This document shows positions 46,003-54,844 of a stretch of DNA of 64,000 nucleotides, in pieces. Location: the NCBI GenBank assembly GCA_014238905.1, contig JABAAE010000007.1:246607-310606 (forward strand), read 5' to 3'. The notes beneath the pieces were generated by a model. The model searched no databases. It had not been told where the DNA came from and saw only the letters and a list, made by a program, of their open reading frames with translations. The number at the start of each line of letters is the position of its first letter. Within the stretch, counting starts at the first letter, position 1. The DNA is from Planctomycetota bacterium. Lineage in GTDB: Bacteria > Planctomycetota > Planctomycetia > Pirellulales > Pirellulaceae. A program made the translations under genes and the position numbers.

Positions 46003-46806
46003 ATGCAACCAATCAGCAACTCAGCCGGTCACCATTTACCCCTGGCCGGACTCCTCATTTTCTTAGTGTTTGCGGGCTGCAAAAATTCCCAATACAACCA
46101 AAGTTCTAACAAGGACGCCGCCAAACCACATATTCCATCAGTCGAACATTATGGGCCCATGCGTGAAGTAATGCGCGAAGGTAAAACAGAATCTCGTATT
46201 CGATTAGCCGAGGTGGTTGCAAAACCGAACGCCTTTGCAGTTGGGGCACTCGAGGGACTTGCTGGGGAGGTGACAATCATTGATGGCGACGTTTGGGTAT
46301 CGCGAGTTGCGCCCAACGGAAGTCTTTCGATAACTGGTCCGGAACTCTTTGAGGGCGATTCCGCAACACTAATCTCTATTTCGCACATTGCCAAATGGCA
46401 TTCGACCAAAATCAAATCAACGGCCACTGGAACCGATCTTGAAAATTTGATCGAGGGATTTGCACGATCGATGGGGCTCAATACTGACAAACCGTTTCCA
46501 TTCAAGATAGAGGGTTCGTTAAAATTGCTCGACATGCATGTCATCAATGGCTATTGCCCCATTGCGACCAACCCGGATACTCAAAAAAGAAAACCGTGGC
46601 GCAGTTCCAAGTTCGACACAGCGAAGGTAACTATCGCGGGGTTTTATGCCGCGAATTCGGTTGCTGTCATGACACATCACGGTACAAAAATTCACGCCCA
46701 CGCAATTGGCGAAGCGGACGGCAAGCAAATAATGGGACATATTGATGCTGTCACCGTTGAACCGGGCATGGTGCTCTTTGTGCCCAACCGGAATTCTCTA
46801 CGTTGA
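46003..46806 (+). CDS. Acetolactate decarboxylase-like lipoprotein
   Basis: The 267-residue product starts with a lipoprotein signal ending in 'VFAGC'. The body resembles alpha-acetolactate decarboxylases: 'GALEGLAGEVTIIDGDVWV' near the middle, 'KIEGSLKLLDMHVINGY', and a His cluster 'THHGTKIHAHA' followed by 'GHIDAVTVEPGMVLFVP', matching the metal-binding and C-terminal parts of the family. A secreted lipoprotein form is unusual, since the enzyme is normally cytoplasmic. ATG 46003 is chosen over TTG 45934, which would lie inside the attC-like site. Function of the extracytoplasmic form is unknown. Confidence 0.6.
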   Translation: MQPISNSAGHHLPLAGLLIFLVFAGCKNSQYNQSSNKDAAKPHIPSVEHYGPMREVMREGKTESRIRLAEVVAKPNAFAVGALEGLAGEVTIIDGDVWVSRVAPNGSLSITGPELFEGDSATLISISHIAKWHSTKIKSTATGTDLENLIEGFARSMGLNTDKPFPFKIEGSLKLLDMHVINGYCPIATNPDTQKRKPWRSSKFDTAKVTIAGFYAANSVAVMTHHGTKIHAHAIGEADGKQIMGHIDAVTVEPGMVLFVPNRNSLR

Positions 46807-47181
46807 CATCCTCCAATCAAATATCACCGATCATAATTTAAGGCACCGAAGTCGAAAAAGTTCGCGATTTCGCTTAGATCATTATGGTTAACTCTCGGCC
46901 CCATTCTTCCTGACGTTCTATCGCATGCCGACCTGCGATGCGAGGCTGGTTGATAACGGTCCGGCGACTGTCCTGTGGCCTGAAATATGCAACAATCCGT
47001 TGATCATGCCGCAACCGATTGAAGCCAAATCCTATGGTTTTAACCGATCGTTACACCAGTCCCGCAAACCATCCTTGCCAGTCCCTCCGAATCCCCACCA
47101 TGAGTTACAATTGTGTAATCGCGGCTGGCATCAGGCTGGTCGAGACATTTGAACATTCCTTTAGAAGAGGCCATTAGCCAT
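46807..47181. other. Spacer
   Basis: 375 bases; GATAACGGTCC at about 46952 and CGATCGTTACACC at about 47045 could be cores of a long, degenerate attC-like site, but arm pairing is poor. No gene seen. Confidence 0.3.
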
Positions 47182-47538
47182 ATGAAATTTTCTCGTCTGA
47201 CAGGGCTGATTCTTGCCATTGCCGTCATCGGATGTTCCGTTGAGGTCGAAATAAACGAGAACGATGAAACCGACATGGGTTCACACCATGTTGTCATCAA
47301 GCCCGGCAGTACGTTCACAAGCAGTTCATCCTCTTTCAAAGTAGACTCCAAAGGAGACTCCAAGACCTACCGGTACTCCTGTGGCGATGTGACGCTTGAG
47401 ATCAACAACGAAGAGCTGATCGTCAACAACTCGCGTTATGGCAAGCTTTCTCCAGGTGTGGACATTCTCGTTGACCACGGCATCGTGTCTGTCGGCGGAG
47501 AAAAACGAGAAGGCACGGCCGTGACCGCCGAAGAGTGA
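47182..47538 (+). CDS. Small lipoprotein, hypothetical
   Basis: A 118-residue protein with a lipoprotein signal ('LTGLILAIAVIGC') and a short beta-rich domain ('YRYSCGDVTLEINNEELIVN' and 'RYGKLSPGVDILVDHGIVSV'). No family name recognised; the repeated 'L.VN...YG.L..G..I.V..G.VSV' pattern recurs in a decayed copy just downstream (47611-47835). ATG 47182 has GAGG 11 bases upstream; an upstream in-frame start at 47149 is less likely because it delays the signal peptide. Confidence 0.6.
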   Translation: MKFSRLTGLILAIAVIGCSVEVEINENDETDMGSHHVVIKPGSTFTSSSSSFKVDSKGDSKTYRYSCGDVTLEINNEELIVNNSRYGKLSPGVDILVDHGIVSVGGEKREGTAVTAEE

Positions 47539-47610
47539 CTGGTCGGCACGCCAGAGAAGGAAAGCACTAAGAATCTCGGCGGCTAAGCGGTCGCGGCTCG
47601 GACCGGCTGA

Positions 47611-47835
47611 TTCTTCACGTCGACAACGCTGGTATCCGGCAAGCATACCCTGACAGTGGGTCAGACTCCGGTAGCCATCAAGACTCACCAACTCTCTGTA
47701 AACGGAGTGTCTTTTGGAAGGCTGACCAAAGGAGACACGATCGTCGTTGAGCAAGGATCGGTGTCTGTATCTGGGAAGAATCGAGAGCCCAAAAACCAAG
47801 AAAAACAAACAAGCCGGTTGTCCGGAAATATTTGA
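47611..47835 (+). pseudogene. Decayed paralogue of the preceding lipoprotein gene
   Basis: An open frame of 74 codons without a start, directly after a TGA (47608-47610). It reads 'STTLVSGKHTLTVGQTPVAI' and 'THQLSVNGVSFGRLTKGDTI', and aligns with the C-terminal half of the lipoprotein encoded at 47182-47538 (shared G-x3-(L/V)-x-I-x4-L-x-V-N, then G-x-L, then G-x-V-S-V). The N-terminal half and signal peptide are missing, so this is a tandem duplicate that has decayed or been truncated. Confidence 0.65.
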
Positions 47836-47867
47836 AGAATCGACCAAAGCCAAGACAAAAACATCGA

Positions 47868-47939
47868 GGATAACAAATCGCTGGACGGATACCGGCTGAT
47901 TGAATAGGCTACGTTCGAAACGATACGGGGTTGTTAGAC
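47868..47939 (+). repeat. attC-like site, lower confidence
   Basis: GGATAACAA at the left and TTGTTAGAC at the right share a 6-base inverted core (TAACAA/TTGTTA). Inner arms pair only partly. A direct repeat ACGATACGGGGTT occurs twice at its right end (47920-47950). Confidence 0.4.
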
Positions 47940-48003
47940 GATACGGGGTTTAGCTGCGCATTTCGACACGGTCAACTTACACTTTGATTCCCCTTGGTAG
48001 AAC

Positions 48004-48498
48004 ATGAATGAAACGATGGATATCAAAATCAAGATCGGCAAATCATTCCAGTACGCGGCCGTGGGATTCGCGATTTCCGTTGTGGTCATCGGATTGATAG
48101 CAATTTATCATTTCACGTTTCATGAAGTACACCCTATCGACCGGCAAAACGATCTCTCTCGGTTGCCGCAAATTATGCTAATCCCATCAGTCATACTTGG
48201 ACTCTTGTTCGGCCTTTCCAAGTTTGCATCAAGTTCTCACTATCGCGGACTGACATTGATTCGATCGCTAACCGTTATTGTTGGTGCCACTACGATTGTT
48301 TTTTTTTCAATCCGTCCCCGTGTTCATTCAAAAACGGTCGATCCAGATGCATGGCTTGAAACAGCCATTCCAGTTGCCACGGCTTTGATCACAACGATAG
48401 CAGTCTTGATTTACAATCATCGTTTGCGGGCTAAGGCCGCCAACCATGAAATTCCAAAAAACAAACTCACCCCAGATGTAGAAATCACAAACGGATGA
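48004..48498 (+). CDS. Four-helix membrane protein, hypothetical
   Basis: A 164-residue integral membrane protein with helices near 18-38, 57-75, 85-103 and 120-137, with charged loops; ends in a Lys/Asn-rich tail. No family recognised. ATG 48004 follows 'TTGGTAGAAC' with no strong ribosome-binding site. It lies between a cassette-like site and a long spacer, as expected for cassette cargo. Confidence 0.55.
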   Translation: MNETMDIKIKIGKSFQYAAVGFAISVVVIGLIAIYHFTFHEVHPIDRQNDLSRLPQIMLIPSVILGLLFGLSKFASSSHYRGLTLIRSLTVIVGATTIVFFSIRPRVHSKTVDPDAWLETAIPVATALITTIAVLIYNHRLRAKAANHEIPKNKLTPDVEITNG

Positions 48499-48730
48499 GT
48501 CGGAACGGGTTGTCGGTTCGCTTTGCATCGGTGCTGACCGACAGGAGAATTTTTGCTATCGAGGCTGATGGTAATTTTGCATGAAGCTTGGAGGCAACGA
48601 ATTGATCCTGTCGATCTTAAGAGCTGTAACGGGTGGCCAGGGAAGTGAAAACGAGTTGATTCGACATCTTAATCCAAGGCAATCCAGCACCCCGGTTCGG
48701 CGTTTTCAATTAGTCAGTCAACGCGGGTGA

Positions 48731-49645
48731 TTGGCAGCTCTCTCTTCACTCAAGGAGTATCCAATCAGAATTCACAGCTTGGTCGGTTTTCTCATCCTCA
48801 CGCCCTTGATCGCCGTTGCACAGAAGCCGGAATTGCAAGATCCCAAACCCATCGACGATTGGGTTTACATCCAAAACTCGGATTTACGGGTTGGCCTCCT
48901 ACGCTCGCACGGTGGTGCAATAGCGCACCTTTCAGCGCGAGGCTTCGATTTCAACGCTCTCAATCATTACGATCACGGACGATTAATTCAACAGTCTTAC
49001 TACGGTGATAGTGACGGCTCTCTTTGGGTCGAGAAACCGTGGCGTTACAATCCCGTGCAAGGTGGTCACTACAAGGGCATCGCGGCAAAAGTTGAGAAAT
49101 TCAAATCCAGTAAAACCCAAGCCTATGCGAAGACTGTCCCCCGACATTGGGCTGCGGGCGAATTGCTTAATGAATGTACGATGGAACAATGGGTGGAGCT
49201 GGATGGGCCGATTCTACGAGTCCGTTACAAGTTTACTTACAGTGGCCGAATCTCTCATAAAGCCCGCCATCAGGAAACGCCGGCCGTTTTCGTATCTCCA
49301 AAATTGGCTACTCTGGTCACCTACGCTGGTGAGCAACCGTGGACAGGCGGGCCGTTGACGCGAAGATCCCCCGGTTGGCCCAATGAACCGGTCGTGCTTG
49401 CGGAAAACTGGGCTGCCTATGTTGGTGATGACGGAAAAGGGATTGGTGTCTATGTTCCCAGCACATCTGAAGCGACGTGCTATCGGTTCCAAGGTGGTGC
49501 CGGATCAGACTGTTCCTACATTGCACCGCTGCGAACGTTCGCGCTAACCCCGGGCCTATCGTTTACGTATACAGCGTTTTTCACACTCGGTGATGCTAAC
49601 ACGATTCGAGGGCGTTTCACCAAGCTCCATCGAAAACTGAAATGA
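48731..49645 (+). CDS. Secreted protein, hypothetical, possible carbohydrate-active
   Basis: The 304-residue product has a signal peptide ('SLVGFLILTPLIAVAQ') and a beta-rich body with 'NSDLRVGLLRSHGGAIAHLS', 'NHYDHGRLIQQSYYGD' and 'WRYNPVQGGHYKGIAAKVE'. The Asp/Trp/Asn-rich aromatic sequence resembles secreted beta-sandwich enzymes acting on sugars (an epimerase- or lyase-like fold), but I cannot name a family. TTG 48731 is the only start that keeps the signal sequence and has no clear ribosome-binding site. Confidence 0.55.
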   Translation: MAALSSLKEYPIRIHSLVGFLILTPLIAVAQKPELQDPKPIDDWVYIQNSDLRVGLLRSHGGAIAHLSARGFDFNALNHYDHGRLIQQSYYGDSDGSLWVEKPWRYNPVQGGHYKGIAAKVEKFKSSKTQAYAKTVPRHWAAGELLNECTMEQWVELDGPILRVRYKFTYSGRISHKARHQETPAVFVSPKLATLVTYAGEQPWTGGPLTRRSPGWPNEPVVLAENWAAYVGDDGKGIGVYVPSTSEATCYRFQGGAGSDCSYIAPLRTFALTPGLSFTYTAFFTLGDANTIRGRFTKLHRKLK

Positions 49646-49786
49646 TGCGACAGGAACGTGGATGATATTGCTATGCACCCCAAGCGGGAACGACGCGATT
49701 ATTATTTCCGCTGATCAACGATTTCGGTTCGGTTATATTTAAAGCAAGCCACCGAAACAATTCTTTCGCCGACAAGGACTCCCTCA

Positions 49787-50695
49787 ATGTCAGCAGAAAT
49801 CGACTGCCCGGTAAAGACTCGCGAGATCCACAATCACCATTTCGATTCAACAATCTGGAATGATCTTCGCTTTCGCGATGACGACATCGTGATCGCAACT
49901 TATGCGAAGGCGGGCACCACATGGATGCAACAAATTATCGCGCAGTTGCTGTTTGAAGGTGACCCTGATCTTGAGGTCGCGGAGATGTCACCTTGGATGG
50001 ATCTCCGAGTACCACCAAAGGACGTCAAGCTCCCGCTGGTCGAACTACAGACTCACCGCCGTTTCATGAAGACACATCTGCCTGTGGATGCCTTGAGATT
50101 TTCCCCAAAGGCAAAGTACATCTATATCGGTCGTGACGGCCGCGACGTCGTTTGGAGCTTGTACAACCATCACGCAAATGCGAATCAATTATGGTATGAC
50201 GCATTGAACGATACGCCCGGCCGTGTCGGGCCGCCAATTGCACCACCTCCCAATGACATTCGGCAGTACTGGCAGGATTGGCTGGAAGGTGATGGACATC
50301 CGTTCTGGCCATTTTGGGAAAACATTCGAACCTGGTGGCAAATTCGCAATCTCCCCAACGTGTTGCTGGTTCACTTTAGCGATCTTAAGCGGGACATGCC
50401 GAAAGAGATCTGCCGCATTGCGGCCTTCCTGAATATTCCAGTCAGCGATTCTCGTTGGTCGTCCATACTTGAATATTGTTCGTTTGAGTGGATGAAAGAA
50501 AACGCAACCAAGACCGTACCACTAGGAGGCGCGTTTTGGGATGCTGGCGCGCAAGTGTTTATCAATAAGGGAGTCAATGGCCGCTGGGCTGAGACACTGA
50601 CGGACGACCAATCATCTCAGTACGAGACGTTGGCTAACGCTGAATTGGGAACCGAGTGCGCACAATGGCTCGCGACAGGAACTGTCGACGAATAA
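49787..50695 (+). CDS. PAPS-dependent sulfotransferase
   Basis: Transfers sulfate from 3'-phosphoadenosine-5'-phosphosulfate to an acceptor hydroxyl or amine. Seen in 302 residues: the 5'-phosphosulfate loop 'YAKAGTTWMQQ' (39-49), the core 'YIGRDGRDVVWSLYNH' (113-128) with the 3'-phosphate-binding Arg/Ser, and 'INKGVNGRWAE' near 275, equivalent to RKGxxGDWK. It is the aryl/steroid-type cytosolic family, not a Golgi type. AAGGA lies eight bases before ATG 49787. The stop TAA is inside CGAATAACAAAC, a cassette-like left core. Confidence 0.9.
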   Translation: MSAEIDCPVKTREIHNHHFDSTIWNDLRFRDDDIVIATYAKAGTTWMQQIIAQLLFEGDPDLEVAEMSPWMDLRVPPKDVKLPLVELQTHRRFMKTHLPVDALRFSPKAKYIYIGRDGRDVVWSLYNHHANANQLWYDALNDTPGRVGPPIAPPPNDIRQYWQDWLEGDGHPFWPFWENIRTWWQIRNLPNVLLVHFSDLKRDMPKEICRIAAFLNIPVSDSRWSSILEYCSFEWMKENATKTVPLGGAFWDAGAQVFINKGVNGRWAETLTDDQSSQYETLANAELGTECAQWLATGTVDE

Positions 50696-50806
50696 CAAAC
50701 GGATACACCAAAACCGCAAACACAGGACTGGATCACTTGCTGATGAATATCGACTTCCGGCTAAAATATTCCAAAGTGCGCTTGCTGTTCTCTTGGTATT
50801 ATTTCC
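50689..50806 (+). repeat. Possible attC-like site after the sulfotransferase gene
   Basis: CGAATAACAAACGGATACACC at the left (containing the stop codon) and GGTATTATTTCC at the right. Inner arms (CACCAAAACCGC / GCGCTTGCTGTT) pair partly. Distance 118 bases, within the known attC size range. Low confidence. Confidence 0.3.
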
Positions 50807-50831
50807 AAAATTGACAACAGAGGGAAATTGA

Positions 50832-51278
50832 ATGCCACGCTTTTTTATTTGCTTTGGAGGGCTATTTACTTGGCGCCATCGTTGGGTTTTTTGTGGCTCA
50901 ATTCCTCGCCGAGAGAATCCTACCTCCCTCCCAATCTCCGTCACCATATGGTGATTGGCGTTCAATTGGCGCCGGGCTTTTTATGGGGCGCCAATGGGTG
51001 CAATAATCGGACTAAAGTCCTTTGGGCAATTAGTGATCGGCAAGAAAAGCGATTTTCGATGGAAAATCTATGCCTGTTTCGGAGCGTCAATTGGAATCGC
51101 TGTGGCATTGTTTTTTTCAAAAAATTTACTTCTCGAATTATTTGAAGGCCTGGGAGCGGTGACTGGATACGTCGCGATAAGCAGAGCTTTGTATTATTTG
51201 TTTTGCGGTGTTGTTGGCGCATCCATTCTCTCAACGACAATGTTGTGCGTGCATCGTTTTCAAAATTCAAATCGTTGA
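50832..51278 (+). pseudogene. Membrane protein gene with two compensating frameshifts
   Basis: ATG 50832 has GAGGG seven bases upstream. After four codons the frame must shift at a run of six T (50841-50846; five needed) and shift back at a run of four G (50985-50988; five needed). With both corrections the product is a coherent 148-residue membrane protein ('FALEGYLLGAIVGFFVAQFL', 'GAPMGAIIGLKSFGQLVIG', 'FGASIGIAVALFFSKNLLLE', 'AISRALYYLFCGVVGASIL'). As written the frame stops at codon 43. Either homopolymer sequencing errors or a decayed gene; programmed shifting is unlikely. Confidence 0.7.
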
Positions 51279-51572
51279 TTTCCTAACAAGCATTCAGACC
51301 AAATGAAGAGCGTTCGGTATCGTCTAAATATTTCTGAATAGATAAAACGCATCACCTGTGCGGTTGGCTTCCTTTGGCTGAATGTGACACACCTTGCCTA
51401 TTTACAATGACGAAGGCGTGACCGTATTTTGGGATGGGAGGCAGCTCCCGTTGCCCACCAAAAATGTGATGTCCTGAATCCCAACTCTCACGTGCCTTTG
51501 CAATGGAAAACCGGCCGTCGGAACCGGGTTATCACTGACATTTTTCAAAATAGAAAAAGGAGCACCACCATC

Positions 51573-52184
51573 ATGTCACTATTTTCATCTCTCTTTGGCA
51601 GTCACAGGAAAAAAGAACAGTCTGCTGTTCCTGATCAAACATTCAGACCTTCAGCAGGGTGGATCCGTGTTCAACATGGAAATTCAGATTCTATTATTTT
51701 AGCGATCAAAAATCATAGCGGAATTTCCAAGAAAGAAAGTCCGAAGACCATTCGCATCAGAGTCGTCGAATCGCCTGATGGTTTTTATGCGATATTGTTT
51801 CCAGATGGCATTCCTATCTATGACTTTATTAACCTCGTTGGATGGCTTAATCAGCCTCCCGACATTGATACTGTTTCTTCAGCGACGGGCTGGGTCACCC
51901 CGCCTTTCTCTAAAACGAGATATTACCTAATCCCTGAGACTGAAAATGATTGGGGAGATACTTTAATTGGAACATCATCCGACGGAAAAAATGTCCAGGT
52001 TTACTTGCCTGAGGCGACGATGTGTGAGATATCACGAAAGATCAGAACATCAGCCGAGCCAGATTTATCAGCCCTGCCAGCCGAATCAGGAGAAATAACG
52101 ACCATAGAAGTCGATGTGAATAGTGCATTCGGAAACCCGGAATTCGAAATCACCCACCCCGAGGACACGGATTGGAATAAATAA
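51573..52184 (+). CDS. Hypothetical protein
   Basis: A 203-residue soluble protein starting 'MSLFSSLFGSHRKKEQ', with 'TIRIRVVESPDGFYAILFPD' and 'EITTIEVDVNSAFGNPEFEI'. Family not recognised. ATG 51573 has AAGGAG 10 bases upstream; the upstream open frame from 51429 is spacer-like. It lies in the accessory region between a decayed membrane gene and the M20 amidohydrolase. Confidence 0.6.
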   Translation: MSLFSSLFGSHRKKEQSAVPDQTFRPSAGWIRVQHGNSDSIILAIKNHSGISKKESPKTIRIRVVESPDGFYAILFPDGIPIYDFINLVGWLNQPPDIDTVSSATGWVTPPFSKTRYYLIPETENDWGDTLIGTSSDGKNVQVYLPEATMCEISRKIRTSAEPDLSALPAESGEITTIEVDVNSAFGNPEFEITHPEDTDWNK

Positions 52185-52598
52185 AAAAATTTGGACAACA
52201 AATCACTCCACCCAATCTCAATCCGCACTGCGAACTCCTTTTGGTGAGTGAGTTCGGTGTGATGAGAAGGCCCAACAAGAGTCATCTTTCAAAACACCAG
52301 AGTCATCTAGGTGGCATCCCTTTTGGTGATCGGGATCATGGTCACCCTACCGAAGCAGGTGATTCGCTTTCGCGGTTCACCACGAATGGGTGGTCAACCA
52401 GGAAATGGCCAGAGACACCCTCGGCAGTCGTCGCGGTTGGATGCATCGTCTGGATCTGCCAAGTCGACAAAACGACAGGGATCACTCTTCGTCCAAACGC
52501 TGGACAGGACGCTATTGGGGGCGCACAATGAGCGGCACACCACTTCCGGCGTTCCACGTTTTGAATGGTTTCCCGCCACAGAGTCTCGGACTGACATC
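52185..52598. other. Spacer with inverted repeat
   Basis: 414 bases. CGAACTC (52231-52237) and GAGTTCG (52250-52256) form a 7-bp hairpin. A GTG-initiated in-frame extension of the downstream gene (from 52311) looks like spacer and precedes the real signal peptide. Confidence 0.4.
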
Positions 52599-53936
52599 AT
52601 GAAAATCGCTTGCTCAACACTTTTCTTTGTATTGGCCTTCACCCTGTTCACATCCGCTCAGAGCCCGACAGCCCTACGCAAAGCGATCGACGCCGATTAC
52701 AAAAACCATCTCTGGCCTCTGTTCGACCATTGGCATCGAAATCCAGAACTGTCGTTGGTGGAAACCAAGACCGCCGCCCGCCTCGCCAAGGAATTGCGCG
52801 ACGCCGGGTTCAAAGTCCGGGAGGGCGTTGGAGGGACAGGAATCGTCGCAATCATGGACAATGGCCCGGGTCCGATGGTCATGATGCGGGCTGACATGGA
52901 CGGTCTTCCAGTGGAGGAAAATTCAGGTCTTCCAAACGTTTCGACCGTCAAGCAAAAAAGTCCGATTACAGGCAAGATGGTCCCGGTGATGCACGCTTGC
53001 GGACACGATGTTCATATCACATCCCTTGTAGGGACGGCTCGCCGAATGGCAGCCATCAAGGACCAGTGGTCAGGCAGGCTCATGCTCATCGGGCAGCCAG
53101 CGGAGGAACGAGTCATTGGTGCAAAGGCGATGATGAAAGATAACCTGTGGAGCCGTTTTGGAAAGCCAGACTATGCGCTCGCATTTCATGTCTGGTGTGG
53201 CGGAGAAGCCGGCAAACTAGCAGTGTCCGACGCCAGTCCATACGCCGGAGCCGATGCCGTTGACATCATTGTTCACGGGGTCGGTGCCCATGGGGCTTCG
53301 CCGCACCGTGGTAAAGATCCGATCGTCCTTGGAGCGCAGATCGTCGTGGCATTGCAAACGCTTGTTGCCCGCGAACTGCCTCCTCGCGACCCAGGTGTCG
53401 TGACCGTAGGATCGTTTCATGCGGGTACCAAGCACAACATCATTTCAGATCGTGCAGTCCTGCAACTGACCGTTCGCAATACCAGTCTCGAAACTCGCAA
53501 ACTGCTTCTTGACGGGATCAAACGCATCGCAGAAAACTTGGGGCGTGCTGCCGGACTACCAGAAGACAAGCTACCCGAAGTACGGTATTCCGAATACACT
53601 CCGCCTACAATCAACAACGCCAAACTCGTTGGGCGATTGCGAAAAGTGTGGACAGAAAAGATGGGCAACGACATCACGATGGATGAGGCTTTTGTTGCGA
53701 AACATTCCAAAGGGATGGGAGCAGAGGATTTTCCGTTCTTCACGACCGATCCGCCTATTCCTAGTGTCTACTTCTCGGTAGGAGGAACACCCAAGGCTGA
53801 CATCGATGCGGAAGCTGCTGGTGGTCCCAAAGTACCCTCCCATCACTCGCCGTTTTTCAAAATTTCACCCGAGCCATCCATCAAAACCGGTGTCGAAGCG
53901 ACGGTGCTGGCCTTATTGGACTTGATGAAGAAGTAA
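52599..53936 (+). CDS. Secreted M20D-family amidohydrolase
   Basis: Metal-dependent amidase of the M20D/IAA-amino acid hydrolase family, 445 residues. A signal peptide ('STLFFVLAFTLFTSAQ') is followed by 'HWHRNPELSLVETKTAARLA', the metal ligands in 'MHACGHDVHI' (Cys-Gly-His-Asp) and 'GQPAEE', 'AFHVW', the dimerisation domain with 'HGVGAHGASPHRGKDPI', and the last His in 'PSHHSPFF'. The substrate could be an N-acyl amino acid or peptide. ATG 52599 is chosen because it starts the signal peptide; the upstream in-frame extension is spacer. Confidence 0.9.
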   Translation: MKIACSTLFFVLAFTLFTSAQSPTALRKAIDADYKNHLWPLFDHWHRNPELSLVETKTAARLAKELRDAGFKVREGVGGTGIVAIMDNGPGPMVMMRADMDGLPVEENSGLPNVSTVKQKSPITGKMVPVMHACGHDVHITSLVGTARRMAAIKDQWSGRLMLIGQPAEERVIGAKAMMKDNLWSRFGKPDYALAFHVWCGGEAGKLAVSDASPYAGADAVDIIVHGVGAHGASPHRGKDPIVLGAQIVVALQTLVARELPPRDPGVVTVGSFHAGTKHNIISDRAVLQLTVRNTSLETRKLLLDGIKRIAENLGRAAGLPEDKLPEVRYSEYTPPTINNAKLVGRLRKVWTEKMGNDITMDEAFVAKHSKGMGAEDFPFFTTDPPIPSVYFSVGGTPKADIDAEAAGGPKVPSHHSPFFKISPEPSIKTGVEATVLALLDLMKK

Positions 53937-53983
53937 ACAGTCTTGGTTTGAGGAACTGCATCGCACTCGTTCGATCGGTCTTC

Positions 53984-54062
53984 GAGTAACGCGATTGAAA
54001 ATTGAACGATCCCCGAAATGGCTCAATGCCAACGCCAAACAGTCTCGTTTCGCTTGTTAAAA
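53984..54062 (+). repeat. Possible attC-like site, low confidence
   Basis: GAGTAACGCGATTGAAA at the left and TCGCTTGTTAAAA at the right share a TAAC(AA)GCGA core in inverted orientation. The inner arms are short. It lies between the amidohydrolase and DUF1080 genes. Confidence 0.25.
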
Positions 54063-54117
54063 TCAATTCCCGGACCGATCATCCTGAGTATTCGCCTCAT
54101 AGGAGATCCTGTAAACA

Positions 54118-54738
54118 ATGAAAACAAAATCCATTTCCATCAAGACTTTAATCGGAATATTAATCGTATCCGCCTGCCTCTACAGCAACGATGAATCGAC
54201 GTTTGTGCGGATGTTTAATGGCAAGGATCTCACCGGCTGGACCGCGCTGCCCGGCGGGAATTGGGAAGTCAAGAACGGGATAATTATTGGCAGTTCAACT
54301 GCAGCCGAGGAGCGACACGGGATGCTGTTATCCAATCACCAATTCAGTGATTTTGAAGTCCAGTTGGAATTTAAGGCCCTTTCAGGGAACAGTGGGTTCT
54401 ACTTTCGTGCCGAACGGGTCAAACACGCGGTTTCACTCGCCGGATTTCAAGCGGAAATCGATGCCCGCGGTATCTCTGCAGGCGGCCTGTACGAAACTTT
54501 GGGACGTGGCTGGGTGGCCAAACCCTCGGCAGCAACCAAAGCGTTCAAACAGAATCAGTGGAACAAGATGACCGTGCGGGCGGTTGGCAGGCATCTCGTT
54601 ATCCATCTCAACGGAACCAAGACCGTTGAACTTAAAAACGACTCTGGCCGGCTGAAAGGATATTTCGGGCTCCAGTTGCACGGAAAACAGAAGATGGATG
54701 TGGCCTTCCGAAATATTCGGATCAAAGAACTCAAATAA
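54118..54738 (+). CDS. Secreted DUF1080 (3-keto-disaccharide hydrolase-type) protein
   Basis: The 206-residue product has a signal peptide ('SIKTLIGILIVSACLYS') and a single DUF1080 beta-sandwich: it starts 'FVRMFNGKDLTGWTALPGGN' and includes 'SDFEVQLEFKALSGNSGFYFRA' (here in two parts) and 'LQLHGKQKMDVAFRNIRIKEL'. This domain is abundant in planctomycetes and is related to concanavalin-like glycoside-binding folds; members of the family include 3-ketoglucoside hydrolases. No catalytic assignment can be made here. Confidence 0.85.
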   Translation: MKTKSISIKTLIGILIVSACLYSNDESTFVRMFNGKDLTGWTALPGGNWEVKNGIIIGSSTAAEERHGMLLSNHQFSDFEVQLEFKALSGNSGFYFRAERVKHAVSLAGFQAEIDARGISAGGLYETLGRGWVAKPSAATKAFKQNQWNKMTVRAVGRHLVIHLNGTKTVELKNDSGRLKGYFGLQLHGKQKMDVAFRNIRIKELK

Positions 54739-54798
54739 GTGCCAACAAGACCATTCCACGGTGCGGCTTAGAGCCGACAATGACCTGTGACGTTATCC
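54734..54798 (+). repeat. attC-like site after the DUF1080 gene
   Basis: The left part (with the stop codon TAA at 54736-54738 and AACAAGACCATTCCACGG) resembles the left arm of the site at 45902. An inner stem CGGCT/AGCCG lies at about 54764-54776. The right core is CGTTATCC (54791-54798). Outer arms pair poorly. Confidence 0.4.
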
Positions 54799-54844
54799 TG
54801 CAAAAGAACTCCCAACCCCCAACAATCACAAATCGGAGTTTCAA

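Noticed and set aside
52311..52598. N-terminal extension of the M20 amidohydrolase
   Set aside because: The extension from GTG 52311 precedes a clear signal peptide and has no ribosome-binding site, so it is treated as spacer.
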